In this document: positions 32,561 to 41,230 of the stretch, piece after piece
Layout of the letters: each line of letters opens with the position of its first letter
Numbering within the stretch: the stretch's first letter is position 1
Position numbers and translations under genes: made by a program
Notes under the pieces: generated by a model
Databases searched by the model: none
Seen by the model: the letters and a program-made list of their open reading frames with translations, nothing else
What the model was told of the DNA's origin: nothing
Source: Tetramitus jugosus
Lineage: Eukaryota > Heterolobosea > Eutetramitea > Acrasida > Vahlkampfiidae
Direction of reading: 5' to 3'
NCBI GenBank assembly: GCA_937625935.1
Contig: OW569344.1
Span: forward strand, 620,001 to 684,000
DNA: 64,000 nucleotides

Positions 32561-34777
32561 ATGTTATCAGAGGTGTATGAAGGATTGGTAGTGAATGCAC
32601 ATAATTCCTTGGGAATGAGTTCTAATAATGTGGACGATTCCATTACTACGATTGCTTCCACTAGCCATAACAATGGTGCCTTCATGCCTCATGGCAATCG
32701 ACCCAGGTCAGCTGGTGCAGCTATTGGACAAAGAACAGGAGTAGGAGCTCCATCAAGACGGCCATCTTCTCGAATGAAGTTTTCAGAATTAAACTCTGGA
32801 AGTAGATACGCCCATAATCAGTTGTCTGGAATATCGAATGCAGGTCTATCTCAACTGAGGCCCAGCAGTGCCAGTTTAAACATGAAGCATGGCACTTCAA
32901 ATGGTGGGACAACGCTAATGAGTCGAAGATCACCCACATTGCTTTATTACTCAGGAACTGGTGGTGATTCTAACAAAGCTACTCATTCATTGGCCTACGA
33001 CCGGAGACAATCGATAGTACTGGAAGGCGATTATTCGAATGCTCCCAAAGCCAACGTTGGAGCAAAAGTCACAGGAAATTCTCTTTATGATGATTGCAAT
33101 GAAAGGAAAGAAGCGAATACAGATTTCAAATATGTTAAAACGGAAGAAAACGAAAATTCAGAATCGAAGTCTATTGAAACAAAGGGAGGTAATGATGAAG
33201 AAACGAATGAGTTGGAGAGCTTGAAGAGCTCTGACGAGATCGTCATTCATGTTTTTGACGAATCGAATGGAATCAATAAGGATTTTAAATGTCCAAGGGA
33301 ACGCTTGCTGAGAGAAATGAAATACTTTCGAGCTTATTTGGTAGATTCTTGCTCCTCTGAGGATATCGATATCAGTGTCCATTGTGATGTAAACATTTTT
33401 CAATGGTTGATGGACTACATTGCAGATTCCAGTGTTGAACGAAGAATTGACACCCTTTGGGCAATATCTATCCTAATATCGTCCTATTTTTTAGAGATGG
33501 AGAGATTAGTAGAGCTGTGTTTAACTTTTGTACATGACCATATTCAAGATATAATTAAGTTACCTATTGAGTTGGATTGTTTAAACGACGACCTCGTTGA
33601 GAAGATTGCAGAAACGTTCACGATCGAAGAGTTAGAGAGTGTAAAAGACAGAAGAGATAAGATTGTTGGGAGACTGTATTCGAAGAAACTTGAGGAGATT
33701 CTGCGAGTAGAGGACAACTATCTACACAGATGTGTTCATTGTGGAAAGATGTTTACAAAATCTCAACAATATTGGTCACCATGTCATAAAGCCAAAGTTC
33801 ACTTCAATTATTATGGAGAGGCCATATGTTTGCACGAGGTTGACAAAAAGTGGAACATTCACAGCCATCTAATTCATCTCCGACAAACAATGACTTGGAG
33901 AGATATCTTCTGGAAAGTCTGGGGAATGGTACATTCATTCTACTGCGTTTCATGCAAGAGTAATTTCATTGTTTCGGAGCTTGAGCATTGCTCGTATCAC
34001 AAGTCATTTCCAGTGTTTGAGAGTAACGAAAATGTTGGTTATTATCCCTGTTGTAACAGTAAGGCTCTTAAATTTGACACAAGTGGTTCCGTTGTTACGA
34101 GGGGTTGCTGCAGTCGGATGCATATTGTTTCAGATTCTAGTTCTAGTTCGAGCGTATACCAGACTGTTTTGAAGAAGCAAAATGAAATCTTAGTTCCTTT
34201 CCATCGTTTGGCAGAGAACGGAACGAAGGAAAATATTTTATATTCTCATGGAATTGATCAAAATTTATTGGATGAAGTAAGTAACATTCTTCAACTTTGA
34301 GGTACAAACTCACAAACTTAATAATGCTCGTAGATTCTTGATTTAGATGAAGACGAGGATAGTGATGATTCTATACAGCTCGATCTGTTCCCAACGTGCA
34401 AGAAATATGTAAGTATGTTCATCTCAGTACCTGATTTCTGTCAACACTAACACCATATCCACCAGAGTATATTTGATAGTGGTGCAATGTTAAGCACGAA
34501 TCCTTCCTCAAGTCTTTCAGAGCTATCTGAAACGATAAAGAAACAATCTATAGCAAAGAAACGGTACAGCAATATGGATTCTCAGAGGATCGAGGATAGA
34601 AAACAGTTATATGAAATAACAACACTCTTGGCAAAGAAAAGAGTGGATGGAGATCGGCATAAACGTTTTGAGAAGATGAAGAAGGCTCAGAGGAAAAAGA
34701 ACATCGCCAAAACACCTGTAGGTGATCCTACATCGAATAAGAAAACAGTCACGGTAAAGAGAAGATCATTTCGGTGA
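32561..34777 (+). CDS. SANBR (KIAA1841)-like BTB protein, 3 exons
   Basis: Exons are 32561-34276, 34334-34408 and 34466-34777, with two 57-nt introns in phase 0; joined length is 700 aa. The first ATG in the frame is 32561. About 220 Ser/Asn-rich residues precede a BTB-like domain that starts EIVIHVFDES, continues NKDFKCPRERLLREMKYFRAYL and VDISVHCDVNIFQWLMDYI, and ends ISILISSYFLEMERLVELCL. A Cys/His-rich region follows (YLHRCVHCGKMFTKSQQYWSPCHKAKVHFNYYGEAIC). The last exon ends with a basic helix (RIEDRKQLYEITTLLAKKR) that also matches the SANBR C-terminus. Human SANBR represses class-switch recombination; in an amoeba a general chromatin or repressor role is the reasonable inference. The SANT domain of the animal protein is not visible. 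Confidence 0.85.
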
Positions 34778-34831
34778 ACAAAGTGTTGGTTCTGCATTGG
34801 TTTTGTTCATTGTTAACAACTCTCACGAATG

Positions 34832-35560
34832 TTAATCGACAAACGTTTTATACAACTTGGGAACATGTTCGTCATACGCAGCTTGAAAGCTATCCATCGC
34901 AATTGGTACTCCCAAGTTGTACTTTTCAGAAAACTTTTGTACATTGAATTTTGCTCTTCCTTTTGACTGATTGCTATTCAGTCTAAACAACGAACAATTC
35001 ACTCCAGTTGTATGAGGTGTCGATGGTTCGACTTGCAACTTGTGATCATGTGCAAACACACAGAAAATGTATCGATGTAAACCCGTGTCTTTGGGAGGTC
35101 CTGCCCCAACATACCCGACCACTTCATCACCTTTTGATGCATTTCCCTCACCATCTTTGTTAGGAATGTTTATGACGAGCCAGTGGAGCCACTGTGCATT
35201 GATTGGATTGCTTCTGGAGGGTGCATCTGGATCCACCATGCACATGGTAAAATACTTTGCAGTCTTGTTCTGTGTATGAATGAGAAACTTCGGTTTGTGC
35301 TGGACTTGAGTTGGAGTCAGAACCATGTTATTGCTGGCCGTAAGGTATGCAGGATCATTGTATTCAATCGTGAAATTTGTCATGAAGGAGTCACCTCTAT
35401 AATCGGGGAAAAGATCAGTGTAATTGGCAGGTTGATATTTGCCCAAGTGAGTGGAATGTCCAGCAGTGAGGACAAAAGGGAGAGTGAACAACGAACTTTG
35501 GTTGATCAATCTCCTTGTCGTTGGTCGGACGGTACATTGGTTGGCGAGTTGTCTTATCAT
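34832..35560 (-). CDS. Phosphatidylethanolamine-binding protein (PEBP/RKIP family)
   Basis: A 242-aa frame. The PEBP core is clear: FTMCMVDPDAPSRSNP (ligand-pocket DPDxP), QWLHWLVINIPN, VVGYVGAGPPKDTGLHRYIFCVF (GxHRY) and NVQKFSEKYNLGVPIA...Y. The N-terminal 40 residues are basic and hydroxylated (MIRQLANQCTVRPTTRRLINQSS), suggesting mitochondrial import; if so, relation to the mitoribosomal PEBP-fold protein mL38 should be considered. PEBPs bind anionic lipids and modulate kinases. Single exon, convergent with the SANBR-like gene. Confidence 0.92.
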   Translation of the reverse strand: MIRQLANQCTVRPTTRRLINQSSLFTLPFVLTAGHSTHLGKYQPANYTDLFPDYRGDSFMTNFTIEYNDPAYLTASNNMVLTPTQVQHKPKFLIHTQNKTAKYFTMCMVDPDAPSRSNPINAQWLHWLVINIPNKDGEGNASKGDEVVGYVGAGPPKDTGLHRYIFCVFAHDHKLQVEPSTPHTTGVNCSLFRLNSNQSKGRAKFNVQKFSEKYNLGVPIAMDSFQAAYDEHVPKLYKTFVD

Positions 35561-35705
35561 CTTCTCTTGCTCTCAATACACAATGATGGATCAAACTTTG
35601 TTCATGAATGTGGTTTTCTGTTTTTATTGGGGTTGCTTTTGTTCTGTCGTAGAACTAATTTTAGTAGCTACGCATTTGCATACCCACAAGATCTTTTACA
35701 ATGGT

Positions 35706-35975
35706 TTACAACGGGTGGTGTTTTTGATCGTAGAAAATTTTTTTCTCGTTCATACCAATCTCATCTGGATCCACGAGGTTGGTTCCAACGTGTTTCTTCT
35801 TGGCTGCCAAGTCTTGTTGCGTGTAAGTGAATTCTTCTGGATGATTGGGATGAGGAATGTGGGTGTCTTTCTTGTTGAGTGCTCTGTCCGAGTTGTCCTT
35901 GTTCAGTCTGCCTGCCAATCCATAGTCCTTGTCATTTCTGAGCAGTCTTTTGGCATCTTTTCTATCCATATCCAT
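35706..35975 (-). CDS. Small hydrophilic protein of unknown function
   Basis: An 89-aa frame rich in Asp, Lys and Asn (MDMDRKDAKRLLRNDKDYGL, LAAKKKHVGTNLVDPDEIGM). No signal, membrane segment or known domain is seen. It probably is intrinsically disordered with short helices. The longer plus-strand frames over the same region (35183-35984) lack protein-like composition and are its shadow. Second Met at 35969. It lies 146 bp upstream of PEBP on the same strand. Function not recognised. Confidence 0.6.
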   Translation of the reverse strand: MDMDRKDAKRLLRNDKDYGLAGRLNKDNSDRALNKKDTHIPHPNHPEEFTYTQQDLAAKKKHVGTNLVDPDEIGMNEKKIFYDQKHHPL

Positions 35976-36007
35976 CTTGTTTGATTATTTGTCTTGTGGT
36001 GGTTTTT

Positions 36008-36198
36008 ACAGTAGGTGTGGTGTTTTCGTTTTCTAGCAAATACTTTGTATTTTACTACTATCCGATAATTTACTCTGATCAGATTCAAAACTGCAACTGA
36101 TCTCATCTCATTAAAGATAAATAAAGATTATCTGGCAGAATCATAGATTCAATCGCACATGAACGATCACACTGGCAAAAACAGTAGGTGTGGTGTTT
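36008..36198. repeat. Pair of 18-bp direct repeats
   Basis: acagtaggtgtggtgttt occurs at 36008-36025 and again at 36181-36198, 173 bp apart, in the gap between the small hydrophilic gene and the 3-prime end of the kinase gene. The 155 bp between the copies have no recognised gene. This could be the trace of a local duplication or a short insertion. Confidence 0.6.
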
Positions 36199-36201
36199 GC
36201 C

Positions 36202-38880
36202 CTATTGTAAAAGGCCCTCGATTCGATGTACCAGTTGAACGAATGAAGGTCTCTTGGTTGGTGTTTGATTCCAAGAAGTGGTAATTAGCTGTCTCAACTG
36301 CCCGTACAACTCAACCTCCTGTGCCGTGACTAAACTTTGCGAGACCAACTCTTCGGCAACGGGGAATTTAGGCCGCTCTCCTCTACCCACTAAATTGGCA
36401 ATCTGCATAGGATACATGGCATTGGGGAAAACGGGCAACATGGTTACAATCTCATACATGATGATTGCGAAGCTATAAACATCTCCTGCTTCCTCTATTC
36501 GATCTTGTTCACTCTCTGGGAGTTGAGTTTCTTCAGGTGCCCTCATCTTCTCTGGTGGCATATAATTCCAAGTGGAAACATAAGCAGTCTTGCCCATGGT
36601 TTTCGTCTTTATGCGAGACAACCCAAAATCGCTCACGTGCACATTGTAAGATTCATCGACCAATAAATTAGCTGGTTTCAAATCTCGATGGATCACGGCT
36701 GGGGTTCTTGAGTGAAGATATGCCATACCTTTTGCCACACTCAACAAAAGTCTTACTCGTTGAGGAAGGGTAAATATTTGATTAGCAAGCATTGCGTCTA
36801 ATCCACCCAAGCTCATGTACTTGGTAAATATACATAGTCGCTCTCGATCGCAGCAAACACCATATAATGGAAGAATGTTAGGATGATCCAACAATGACAT
36901 AATTCTCACTTCGTTTAAAAAGTCGCGGAACTCGTCTTTTGTCATATCAGATTCCAGCATAACCTTCATAGCAAACTGTTGCTTCTTTTGAGTGATATCA
37001 TCGATGAGTGTAACAAGAAATACTTGCCCAAAACCACCCTGAGCAATCTTTTTCACGATTGTTACATTCTTATAGTCAATCATTCGAACCTTTAGATTGC
37101 GTAATTCTTTCAATCGCTCATTAAAATCGTCATCTCTATTCTCCTCGATATCAATGTTCGTTTCAGTCGAGTACAATAATGACTCAGCAGGCTGAGATAC
37201 ATTAACTGTGTCTGGTAGTGGTCTGGGTGTATGTGATATGCCACGGAGAGCGTTGATCCATTCCGTTTTTGCCTGTTCAGTAGGAGCTGATAACACTAGT
37301 GTCTCATTTTCTGTCACCAGCTTGAAAACAAATCCTTTACTGTTCTTCACAGCAACGTTTGCATTAATGATAAATTGGTCATGGGCAATCTTGGTCTTGT
37401 GCGTGACAGTCAATGGTTCTTCAGTTCCTAAGCAACAGTACAAGTAATTGAAATCGGATAAGAAAAAATATCTCTCTGTCCATTTTGACAACTTTCTTTG
37501 CTTCGACAACCAGCCGTGATGTAGAGCTCTACTTTGATTTAACACTATACCCTCTGCAAATCTACTGTAATTGTCATTCACCTTCATACTTTTGTCCAAA
37601 ACTGTATATTGAGCCTTCTTCTTGGCATATTTCATGCTTTGTTTCGCTATGTTCTTCTCACTCGCAGCAAGTGTCTGCTTTGTGTTCCACGCAAGCAGCT
37701 TGTTCTCTTCCATTTCACGTTCTAGCTGCGTTAATATGAAGTGAACATGAGATGCTCTCGGCCTTCTTGTGGGATCCTCACTTAAGCACCTAATCACCAA
37801 AACGATATGCTTTTCATCACAACCCACATCCTTCATCCTTCTCTCGACTAGTGTTAAATACGATTCTTCGTTACTTGGAAGGAAAATATCATTTAACATG
37901 CTCACACTACTCAGTGTGATTATCATGTAGAATATAACACCTAGAACAAATACATCTCCCTTGTCAGTATTTTTGCACTTGCTCCATTCACACCCTTGAA
38001 TAGAGCGTTTGATTTCTGGAGCAACAAACGCATTGGACAAGTAAGAATCAGCTCTGTCCTGAACATCCTTCTCATTGAATACATTCACCGACTTTCCGAC
38101 ATCCAACACCAGCCGCGAATACATGTCCGTCATGTAGACATGCTGCGGAATCAGTTCACCCAATCCGTGAACATAACCTAAATGATGCAAATGAGAGATC
38201 ACAGAACTCAGTTGACTCATAAAATTCAATAGTATTTCATCTGAGAAACGACTCATTTCCTTCACACATGGACTCGCCTTCTCCTCCTCCATATAATCCA
38301 TCAAATTATCCGTAAATCTCTGCTTCACAATATAAACATCACTCTTCTCTACATAAATCTTTGTCGTACAAACAAGATTCTCATGCGTCTGCATAAATCT
38401 CATAAATCTCCAATGATCACAATAACTCTTATTGGCATCTTCCAACGATTCAAACGAAAGCTTTGTCGCAATAAATCTCTTACTCGTTTCATAGTCCTCC
38501 ACCAACAATAACTGTTCCCCAGTGATCACTCCTCCACTTTGATCACCTCCACTAACTCGTTCATTCGTGCTGCTACTATTCCTCTTGGAAACAGCGTTCA
38601 TTTCCAGCGTAGAAACCACACGAAAGTCCTTCTCAAATCGTTCCAATCCTTCCACAAAAGCTTCTTCCGCAGTTGTCGCTATTGGACTTAATGGCGACGT
38701 ACTTTCACCACTCTTATTGTCTCTCAAAGACAATCGAGTTGTTGCCGTGCTGTCCACATGAAGCACTTCATGTGCATTGACATTGTTACTTCTCGTTCTC
38801 TTGTGAATGATACTCTTGGCCTTTCTTAGAAAAATGGATTCGTCTTCCACACCTGAAGAAAAAAGATTTGTGTGAAGCAT
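36202..38880 (-). CDS. Tandem pseudokinase - PH domain - TKL-type protein kinase
   Basis: A single-exon 892-aa frame. Residues about 130-390 form a degenerate kinase: the catalytic loop reads HGLGELIPQHV (238-248) in place of HRDxKxxN and the DFG is DVGKS (260-264), but APE (288-290) and the DKGDVFVLGVIFY helix are kept. A PH domain occupies about 454-548 (HHGWLSKQRKLSKWTERYFFL to AKTEWINALRGI). The C-terminal kinase (605-892) is intact: glycine loop AQGGFGQV (613-620), Lys639, HRDLKPAN (731-738), DFG (751-753) and APE-region YMPPEK. Sequence is tyrosine-kinase-like (TKL) rather than tyrosine kinase. The order pseudokinase-then-kinase recalls JAKs, with a PH domain suggesting membrane recruitment. 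A splice-acceptor-like TTTCTTCAG follows the ATG, so an upstream exon is possible. Confidence 0.9.
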   Translation of the reverse strand: MLHTNLFSSGVEDESIFLRKAKSIIHKRTRSNNVNAHEVLHVDSTATTRLSLRDNKSGESTSPLSPIATTAEEAFVEGLERFEKDFRVVSTLEMNAVSKRNSSSTNERVSGGDQSGGVITGEQLLLVEDYETSKRFIATKLSFESLEDANKSYCDHWRFMRFMQTHENLVCTTKIYVEKSDVYIVKQRFTDNLMDYMEEEKASPCVKEMSRFSDEILLNFMSQLSSVISHLHHLGYVHGLGELIPQHVYMTDMYSRLVLDVGKSVNVFNEKDVQDRADSYLSNAFVAPEIKRSIQGCEWSKCKNTDKGDVFVLGVIFYMIITLSSVSMLNDIFLPSNEESYLTLVERRMKDVGCDEKHIVLVIRCLSEDPTRRPRASHVHFILTQLEREMEENKLLAWNTKQTLAASEKNIAKQSMKYAKKKAQYTVLDKSMKVNDNYSRFAEGIVLNQSRALHHGWLSKQRKLSKWTERYFFLSDFNYLYCCLGTEEPLTVTHKTKIAHDQFIINANVAVKNSKGFVFKLVTENETLVLSAPTEQAKTEWINALRGISHTPRPLPDTVNVSQPAESLLYSTETNIDIEENRDDDFNERLKELRNLKVRMIDYKNVTIVKKIAQGGFGQVFLVTLIDDITQKKQQFAMKVMLESDMTKDEFRDFLNEVRIMSLLDHPNILPLYGVCCDRERLCIFTKYMSLGGLDAMLANQIFTLPQRVRLLLSVAKGMAYLHSRTPAVIHRDLKPANLLVDESYNVHVSDFGLSRIKTKTMGKTAYVSTWNYMPPEKMRAPEETQLPESEQDRIEEAGDVYSFAIIMYEIVTMLPVFPNAMYPMQIANLVGRGERPKFPVAEELVSQSLVTAQEVELYGQLRQLITTSWNQTPTKRPSFVQLVHRIEGLLQ

Positions 38881-39881
38881 GAGCCCAATAACTATTCTCT
38901 TAGTGTGTGACTTTTTTTTTCAATGTGTTCTGTTGTTGTTGTTTGTGTAGTGAGGGGGTACTCGACGAGTCGGAACAATTTCCCTTTTGTGGCCAGATTA
39001 TCCCGCTTAGTTGTTCTTTATCCAGTGCCTGTGGTATTAATGAGGCAGTCGGAAGCTTCTCGAACTCCTGCCGTTAGAATCCTTGATCAGGCAAACCAAG
39101 CAACGTTGAGTTTCGGACAATCCTTTCAATCTCATTACATATTCAACAAGGAACTTGAACTTAGGAATAACTATTGAATGTCCAGCAATAGTTATTCCTA
39201 AGCTGCATCCTCGAAATGTTCATTAACCAACCCCTTCCACACCTAACTCAACCTGAACTTTTGGTTTATTCGGTCTTGGTTTTCATTAAAACGTTGTCCC
39301 ACATATTTAACTCCTTACATTTACTGGAATCAGACTGAAATCGCCATAACCCAACTCACATCCATACTGAATAAAAATATGTATTGCAAGAACGAAAACA
39401 AAGGATGAACAACATTACCGTCAGAAAAGTACTCGCGAGCTCGTTCAAGGGAATGAGAAATCTTCCTGACCTCTCTCACACCAATTGATGGAGATTCATT
39501 AACTATTAGAAGAACTTCGAGGTGTCTTGTCACTGATATCTTTGACTGAGGGAGATTTGATGAACCATTCAAAGAGATGTTCTTGAATTTCTCAGACATA
39601 ATAGAAAGGAACCTATAACTGTTTGATCTCGGTCCAATGTCTAAACATACGGAACGTCAAATTGAGAGCGATGAACAAGCAGCTAATGATGAATTGCAGG
39701 AACTGGTTGATAATTTCAACGCATCCATTGATAGCTGAAGCACTCACCAATTATCTTCAACCACAAACAACCCAGAAGAAAGAATACTTCGTTGACGGCT
39801 TAGATGGATAAAAAACAATTTATCACACAGATAAAATATCTGGTATCTATCGTAAAGCTCTTGAAACATAGAACTTTTGGT
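38881..39881. other. Gene-poor 1-kb region with duplicated gene end and hairpin
   Basis: No gene could be assigned. The region holds a strong inverted repeat (39160-39202) and a copy of the 3-prime end of the neighbouring phosphodiesterase gene (39255-39284). Two short frames start back to back near 39600-39640. One is a minus-strand frame from 39599 with a plausible 53-nt intron after REYFSDG. The other is a 33-codon plus-strand frame from 39641 (MSKHTERQIESDEQAANDEL). Neither matches a family I know. Confidence 0.5.
39160..39202. repeat. Perfect 17-bp inverted repeat, 9-nt loop
   Basis: CTTAGGAATAACTATTG (39160-39176) is followed by a 9-nt spacer and its exact reverse complement (39186-39202). 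A transcript would fold a 17-bp stem. It lies in a region without a clear gene, about 300 bp from the start of the kinase gene and 700 bp from the 3-prime end of the phosphodiesterase gene. It may be a transposon-end remnant, a recombination product or a structured RNA; sequence alone does not decide. Confidence 0.7.
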
Positions 39882-39900
39882 TTATTCAGTCTTGGTTTTC
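39255..39900. repeat. 30-bp direct repeats (29/30) flanking a 586-bp segment
   Basis: Copies lie at 39255-39284 and 39871-39900. The right copy covers the last codons and stop of the metallophosphatase gene (TKTE-stop on the minus strand). The left copy preserves the same codons with one synonymous change. The 586 bp between them hold only short frames. A tandem duplication that later diverged, or an insertion with a long target duplication, would both give this picture. Confidence 0.65.
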
Positions 39901-41069
39901 TGTTTGTCACTGGTTTTCTTAATGAGGCCACAGAGTCGGAGCATGCCGAACAGAACCTTGCCCGAGCAGTACAATGCAACAATGAGAACCCACAACAAGC
40001 AACAAGCTAACCAGAAGACAATAGTGTTCGACTCTACAAAGGAGCAGGATTTGAATTGATAGGAATAAGCAGCATTTTGACTCGAGTTATCTTTCACAAA
40101 TTCGAACAGTCCAAAATAGCCTCCATGATCACCCATAATCGTTCTCACAGTGTACTCCATCGTTCCGACAGTGTTATTGTGCTTGTACGAGCATCCATGA
40201 TGATCGTGTCCATTAAAGATAAACAGCGGCTTCAACTCATCCAGAATGTACTTTGAAGTCTCAGGTGTCAGCATTGTCTGCTCATGAACATATCCATTCT
40301 CATCTAATCTCTCCAGCATGTACTCATCACCACAATGTGGTTGCTTCTCCTTGTACAGAGGTATATGAGTGAACAGGATAACAGGCAACGGATTTTGCTT
40401 TTCTTTCTGTTCACGAACCAATGTATGCAAGAATCTCCAAGTCTCATTCTCATCATCACCCTCGTAAATGAGTGGCGACTTGTCCAACACTAAAGAGTTC
40501 AAATGGACCAACAAATGCCCATTGCTCTCTTCCTTGTGTTCCTGACTTCCAAAATATCTCTTGAAACGAGCCAATTTGTGAGGAGTGAGCCTAATTTCTG
40601 CTCCGTAGCCAGTGTCATGATTCCCTGCGAGATGAAATTGCTTGGTAATCGTTCGATTGACTCCAAAGTTGGCATGATATCGCCTATGTCGCACATTGTA
40701 CTCTTCTACACTCAGATATTGACTACTGAACAAATCACCCAGCACATACTCGTACTCTGGTTTCAAAAATCGATTGATATTGTGTTGAATCAACCAAAAG
40801 TACCAATCATTGAAATCATTGTTCAATTGACCATAGGTACCCTCTCTCAACACTCTTCCATCACCTTCCATTTGTGGATCTGCAATCAACACGATCCTCG
40901 TCGGAGTAGGAGCAACATTCAACTGACTGTCCGCACCCGCTGTGGTGCCTTGTTCGGGGAATTTCCATTGGCAACTGAGCGGGGAGAAGAGAACGAAATT
41001 GTACAGATAGGTAGGAACGAGAACTGCCAAAAACAGGAATGATATCAGAAGAATGAACCACAATCTCAT
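39882..41069 (-). CDS. Membrane-anchored metallophosphoesterase, Cdc1/PGAP5 (MPPE1) type
   Basis: A 395-aa single-exon frame. An N-terminal anchor (about 4-26) and two-helix C-terminal region (TIVFWLACCLLWVLIVALYC) frame a calcineurin-like phosphoesterase domain. Metal-site motifs are IADPQMEGD, VLGDLFSS, LAGNHDTGYG, FTHIPLYK and FNGHDHHGCSY. The family (yeast Cdc1, human PGAP5) removes ethanolamine phosphate from the second mannose of GPI anchors in ER exit. The usual GDLFDEG reads GDLFSSQ here, a change next to the metal ligand rather than in it. It joins PIG-P and the CHRD surface protein as GPI-related genes in the window. Confidence 0.9.
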   Translation of the reverse strand: MRLWFILLISFLFLAVLVPTYLYNFVLFSPLSCQWKFPEQGTTAGADSQLNVAPTPTRIVLIADPQMEGDGRVLREGTYGQLNNDFNDWYFWLIQHNINRFLKPEYEYVLGDLFSSQYLSVEEYNVRHRRYHANFGVNRTITKQFHLAGNHDTGYGAEIRLTPHKLARFKRYFGSQEHKEESNGHLLVHLNSLVLDKSPLIYEGDDENETWRFLHTLVREQKEKQNPLPVILFTHIPLYKEKQPHCGDEYMLERLDENGYVHEQTMLTPETSKYILDELKPLFIFNGHDHHGCSYKHNNTVGTMEYTVRTIMGDHGGYFGLFEFVKDNSSQNAAYSYQFKSCSFVESNTIVFWLACCLLWVLIVALYCSGKVLFGMLRLCGLIKKTSDKQKTKTE

Positions 41070-41230
41070 TTCTGTGTTGTTGTTGATCTGGCTTACTTGT
41101 GTTTTTTTTTTTGTTTATTGCTTTTCTGTTTGCACTGTGAAGAATCAGATTCTTTGATTTGGCTGTTGTTGTGACGTATGACAGATCTGCCAACTTTCCG
41201 AATTCCGGATGGATTTACGGAATTCCTGGT

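Noticed and set aside
35183-35984. Long plus-strand frames (215 and 177 aa) opposite PEBP and the small hydrophilic gene
   Set aside because: Composition is Cys/Val/Phe-rich and unlike known proteins; both minus-strand genes explain the region better.
40503-41042. 179-aa plus-strand frame opposite the metallophosphatase
   Set aside because: Shadow; the minus-strand gene has full catalytic motifs.
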